Of a stretch of DNA of 16,438 nucleotides, positions 14,220-16,438 are shown piece after piece (the stretch's first letter is position 1; every line of letters starts with the position of its first letter). The notes under the pieces were generated by a model. It was not told the origin of the DNA. It was given only the letters and a program-made list of their open reading frames with translations, and did no database searches. The stretch is from Actinomycetota bacterium (GTDB lineage: Bacteria; Actinomycetota; Actinomycetes; S36-B12; UBA5976): assembly GCA_947486505.1 (NCBI GenBank), contig CANKTT010000021.1:1-16438 (forward strand). The letters are read 5' to 3'. Position numbers and translations under genes: made by a program.

Positions 14220-15745
14220 TACGCAGCCTCTCCAGCACCAGTCATTGCAGTGCCTAGCTCTTGCGGTGTCACAGTGGCTGGATCAGCGTCGGCTACAAAC
14301 TTGCCTCGGAGCAAAACTTTAATGTTGTCACTAAGGCCAATCAATTCATCTAGGTCTGCAGAAACTAGTAATACTGCTAGTCCAGCTTGACGAGCATCGC
14401 GGATGTGATCCCAAATTGCTGCCTGAGCGCCAACATCGACGCCACGAGTTGGATGAGCAGCAATTAGAAGTTTTGGCACACCTGACATCTCGCGACCAAC
14501 TATTAGCTTTTGTTGGTTACCACCAGAAAGTGCGCTGGCTAAAACGTCGATACTTGGTGTGCGAACGTCATACTCTTCTACGATTCGCTTGGTGTCTGCT
14601 TTAGCGCTGCGCGGAGTTAGCCAGATCCCCTTTGAGTTTGGCTCTCTAGTTTGGTGTCCCAGCATTCGGTTTTCCCAAAGTGGCGCCTCGAGCATCAATG
14701 CTTGCCGGTGCCGATCCTCTGGAATGAAACCAATTCCAAGCTCGCGACGATGGCGAGTGGTCTTTTTGGTGATGTCTTCATTTTTGAAATAAACCTTTCC
14801 AGTGGCTGATTCGATACCCATTAAGGCATCAAGAATTTCAGCCTGACCATTTCCTTCAACGCCTGCGATGCCAACAATTTCACCGGCACGAATCTGGAAT
14901 GAAATGTTATCGACGATGGCCTTGCCACCTTTTGCAAAGACTGAGAGATCTTCCACTTTCAATACAACTTCGTCTTGAATCGTGTCACCTACCGCATCAG
15001 GCGTAGGTAATTCATTACCGACCATCATCTCGGCTAGATCGCGAGCCGAAACATTTTGAGTGTGTGGGTTGACACTGCCAACCGTTGTACCTTGACGAAT
15101 AACAGTAATTTCATCTGCAATTGATAAGACCTCATCTAACTTGTGACTGATAAAGATAACCGTTAGGCCTTCTTTTTTAAGATCACGAAGCGTGTTAAAC
15201 AATTCATCAACTTCATGCGGAACAAGTACTGCAGTTGGTTCATCTAAGATCAAGATTTTTGCACCGCGGTATAGAACTTTAAGAATTTCAATTCGCTGTC
15301 TATCACCAACGCCAAGTTCACTGACTAGGACATCTGGATCAATTGCCAAACCGTTTTCTGCTGCGATGTCTGAAATCTGCTTGCGAGCCTTTGCAAAATC
15401 TAAGCGAATGCCGTTCTTTGGTTCGCTACCTAAAACTATGTTTTCTAAAACTGTGAAGTTATCGGCCAACATGAAGTGTTGGTGCACCATGCCGATACCG
15501 GAATCGATGGCATCAGATGGAGAGTTAAAAACCAGGCTTGTGCCATTGATTGAAATTGTGCCTTCATCGGCTTTTTGCATTCCGTAGAGAATCTTCATCA
15601 AAGTCGATTTGCCCGCGCCATTTTCACCAACAATGGCATGTACTGTGCCAGAGGCAACTTTCAGATTTATATCGCTGTTTGCAACAACACCAGGAAATCT
15701 TTTCCAGATTCCCTTTAGTTCTACCGCGAGTGCACCCTGGTTCAT
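14219..15745 (-). CDS. Nucleoside ABC transporter ATP-binding protein, two fused nucleotide-binding domains
   Basis: The 508-aa protein contains two tandem ABC domains. Domain 1 (about 1-245) has Walker A GENGAGKST (40-48), Q-loop H-Q89-H, a degenerate signature LGVGDRQ (144-150), Walker B LDEPT (167-171) and H-loop H201. Domain 2 (about 258-500) has a non-canonical Walker A GVEGNGQAE (295-303, no lysine), a canonical signature LSGGNQQ (406-412) and AHPTRG (430-435) in place of DEPT. This asymmetry, one competent and one degenerate site, is usual for the NupO/BmpB and sugar CUT2 ATPases. It drives both permeases downstream. It starts 63 bp after a terminator; its ribosome site is weak. Confidence 0.95.
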   Translation of the reverse strand: MNQGALAVELKGIWKRFPGVVANSDINLKVASGTVHAIVGENGAGKSTLMKILYGMQKADEGTISINGTSLVFNSPSDAIDSGIGMVHQHFMLADNFTVLENIVLGSEPKNGIRLDFAKARKQISDIAAENGLAIDPDVLVSELGVGDRQRIEILKVLYRGAKILILDEPTAVLVPHEVDELFNTLRDLKKEGLTVIFISHKLDEVLSIADEITVIRQGTTVGSVNPHTQNVSARDLAEMMVGNELPTPDAVGDTIQDEVVLKVEDLSVFAKGGKAIVDNISFQIRAGEIVGIAGVEGNGQAEILDALMGIESATGKVYFKNEDITKKTTRHRRELGIGFIPEDRHRQALMLEAPLWENRMLGHQTREPNSKGIWLTPRSAKADTKRIVEEYDVRTPSIDVLASALSGGNQQKLIVGREMSGVPKLLIAAHPTRGVDVGAQAAIWDHIRDARQAGLAVLLVSADLDELIGLSDNIKVLLRGKFVADADPATVTPQELGTAMTGAGEAA

Positions 15746-15803
15746 CAGCTTTAACCGTGCCTTTCAGATTTTGTTACTACCTAAACTTACGACTTCCTGA
15801 ATC

Positions 15804-15844
15804 AAAAAGTGAGGCTCGGATGGAAAAATCCACCCGAGCCTCAC
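15804..15844 (-). terminator. Intrinsic terminator between the BMP gene and the ABC genes
   Basis: Arms 15809-15824 and 15829-15844 form a 16-bp stem around a 4-nt loop. On the minus-strand RNA the stem is complete, with one G-U wobble, and is followed by five U (15808-15804). On the plus strand the same site gives an A-C mismatch and no U run, so the element is oriented for minus-strand transcription. The stem begins 12 nt after the stop of the BMP gene. It should limit read-through from the binding-protein gene into the ATPase and permeases, giving excess binding protein. Confidence 0.88.
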
Positions 15845-15856
15845 TGTAACTATTAA

Positions 15857-16438
15857 TTACTGAACGGTTGTACCAACAGTAACTTCGCCTGACTTAATCA
15901 ACTCGGCGGCTGCATCAGCAGCACCGGAGAAATCAGCCACAGCAGAGTTGGAACTTGAGTAACCAACGCCATCCTTCGATAGGTCGAAGGCCTGGATACC
16001 AACTAGGGGCGCTCCATCTACTACGCCCTTGATTACGTCGAATACAGCTACGTCAACGCGCTTCAACATGGATGTCAAAATGATGTCCTTGTATTCAGCA
16101 AGTGCTGGAACTGTGTACTGATCAGAGTCAACACCGATTGCCCATACTGTTGCTCCACCATCGGCAGCAGCCTTTACAGACTGGAACATGCCTAGACCGG
16201 AACCACCAGCAGCAGCGTAAACAACGTCTGCACCGTTGGCGATCATGCCATCAGTTGCAGTCTTTGCCTTTTCAGGCACGTTCCATGCTGTGTTGTCGCC
16301 TGCAGCGCCCATGTACTTGGATTCAATCGTGATGTCTGGGTTTACAGACTTTGCACCTTCGATGTAACCGGCTTCAAAAGCCTTGATTAGATCGATTTCC
16401 ATGCCACCGATGAAGCCGATAACACCGGACTGCGATGC
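15857..16438 (-). CDS. BMP-family nucleoside-binding protein (5' end outside window)
   Basis: The C-terminal 193 residues of a BMP/PnrA family solute-binding protein are visible; the frame stays open to the right edge, so the signal peptide and lipobox lie outside. The visible part opens with SGVIGFIGGMEIDLIKAFEA, the family block beginning the second lobe, and contains NADVVYAAAGGSGLGMF (the hinge and ligand-pocket region) and WAIGVDSDQY. The internal ATG at 16402 is not the start. In characterised members the ligand is a purine or pyrimidine nucleoside held between two Rossmann-like lobes. The gene is first of the importer cluster and is separated from the ATPase by a terminator and 111 bp. 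Confidence 0.94.
   Translation of the reverse strand, partial: ASQSGVIGFIGGMEIDLIKAFEAGYIEGAKSVNPDITIESKYMGAAGDNTAWNVPEKAKTATDGMIANGADVVYAAAGGSGLGMFQSVKAAADGGATVWAIGVDSDQYTVPALAEYKDIILTSMLKRVDVAVFDVIKGVVDGAPLVGIQAFDLSKDGVGYSSSNSAVADFSGAADAAAELIKSGEVTVGTTVQ

Noticed and set aside
14219..15745. Loss of the Walker A lysine and of DEPT in the second ATPase domain, as a possible inactivating mutation
   Set aside because: This asymmetry is normal for fused nucleoside and CUT2-type sugar importer ATPases.
15550..15849. Plus-strand 99-aa frame antisense to the ATPase start, running through the terminator
   Set aside because: No recognisable motif or ribosome site; a shadow of the ATPase gene and of the terminator palindrome.

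Overview
This is a window of roughly mid-40s % GC from an actinobacterial chromosome. The minus-strand order fhaA - fhaB - pstP - rodA/ftsW - pbpA - pknB is the conserved actinobacterial cell-wall / Ser-Thr phosphorylation cluster. The low GC, very tight packing (ATGA, GTGA and TAATG junctions, almost no intergenic DNA) and short proteins suggest a streamlined lineage such as the freshwater acI group (Nanopelagicales). That taxonomic guess is inference; there is no rRNA gene here to confirm it.

Region A (1-5731, all minus strand): a small three-helix membrane protein (5495-5731) lies upstream of fhaA. Then come two FHA-domain phosphothreonine readers, the PP2C phosphatase PstP, a SEDS glycosyltransferase (RodA/FtsW), the class B transpeptidase PbpA, and the first 35 codons of a PknB-type kinase that runs off the left edge. 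Together they form a kinase/phosphatase/reader set coupled to a SEDS-PBP peptidoglycan synthase pair.

Region B (5822-8708, plus strand): a Cys-type glutathione peroxidase, a PGM2-like phosphohexo/phosphopentomutase and deoxyribose-phosphate aldolase, the three genes joined by 1-nt TAATG overlaps.

Region C (8705-16438, minus strand, transcribed right to left): a BMP-family nucleoside-binding lipoprotein (5' end off the window), an intrinsic terminator, then the ABC ATPase, two permeases, cytidine deaminase, thymidine phosphorylase, a small cupin and adenosine deaminase. Regions B and C converge at 8705-8708, where the stop codons overlap. Together B and C read as a nucleoside uptake and catabolism locus. 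The BMP-ABC system imports nucleosides, Cdd and Add deaminate them, and DeoA releases the base and (deoxy)ribose-1-phosphate. The PGM2-like mutase probably makes the 5-phosphate, and DeoC cleaves deoxyribose-5-phosphate to acetaldehyde and glyceraldehyde-3-phosphate. No purine nucleoside phosphorylase, canonical DeoB or transcriptional regulator is visible in the window.

No tRNA, rRNA, CRISPR array, insertion sequence or phage gene was recognised, and no stretch over 300 bases lacks a gene. The largest non-coding gaps are 5379-5494, 5732-5821 and 15746-15856; each is annotated. I see no strong candidate for a wholly new system. The least explained items are the cupin lacking its usual metal ligands that is coupled to add, the small membrane protein beside fhaA, and two compact inverted repeats in front of pknB and gpx.
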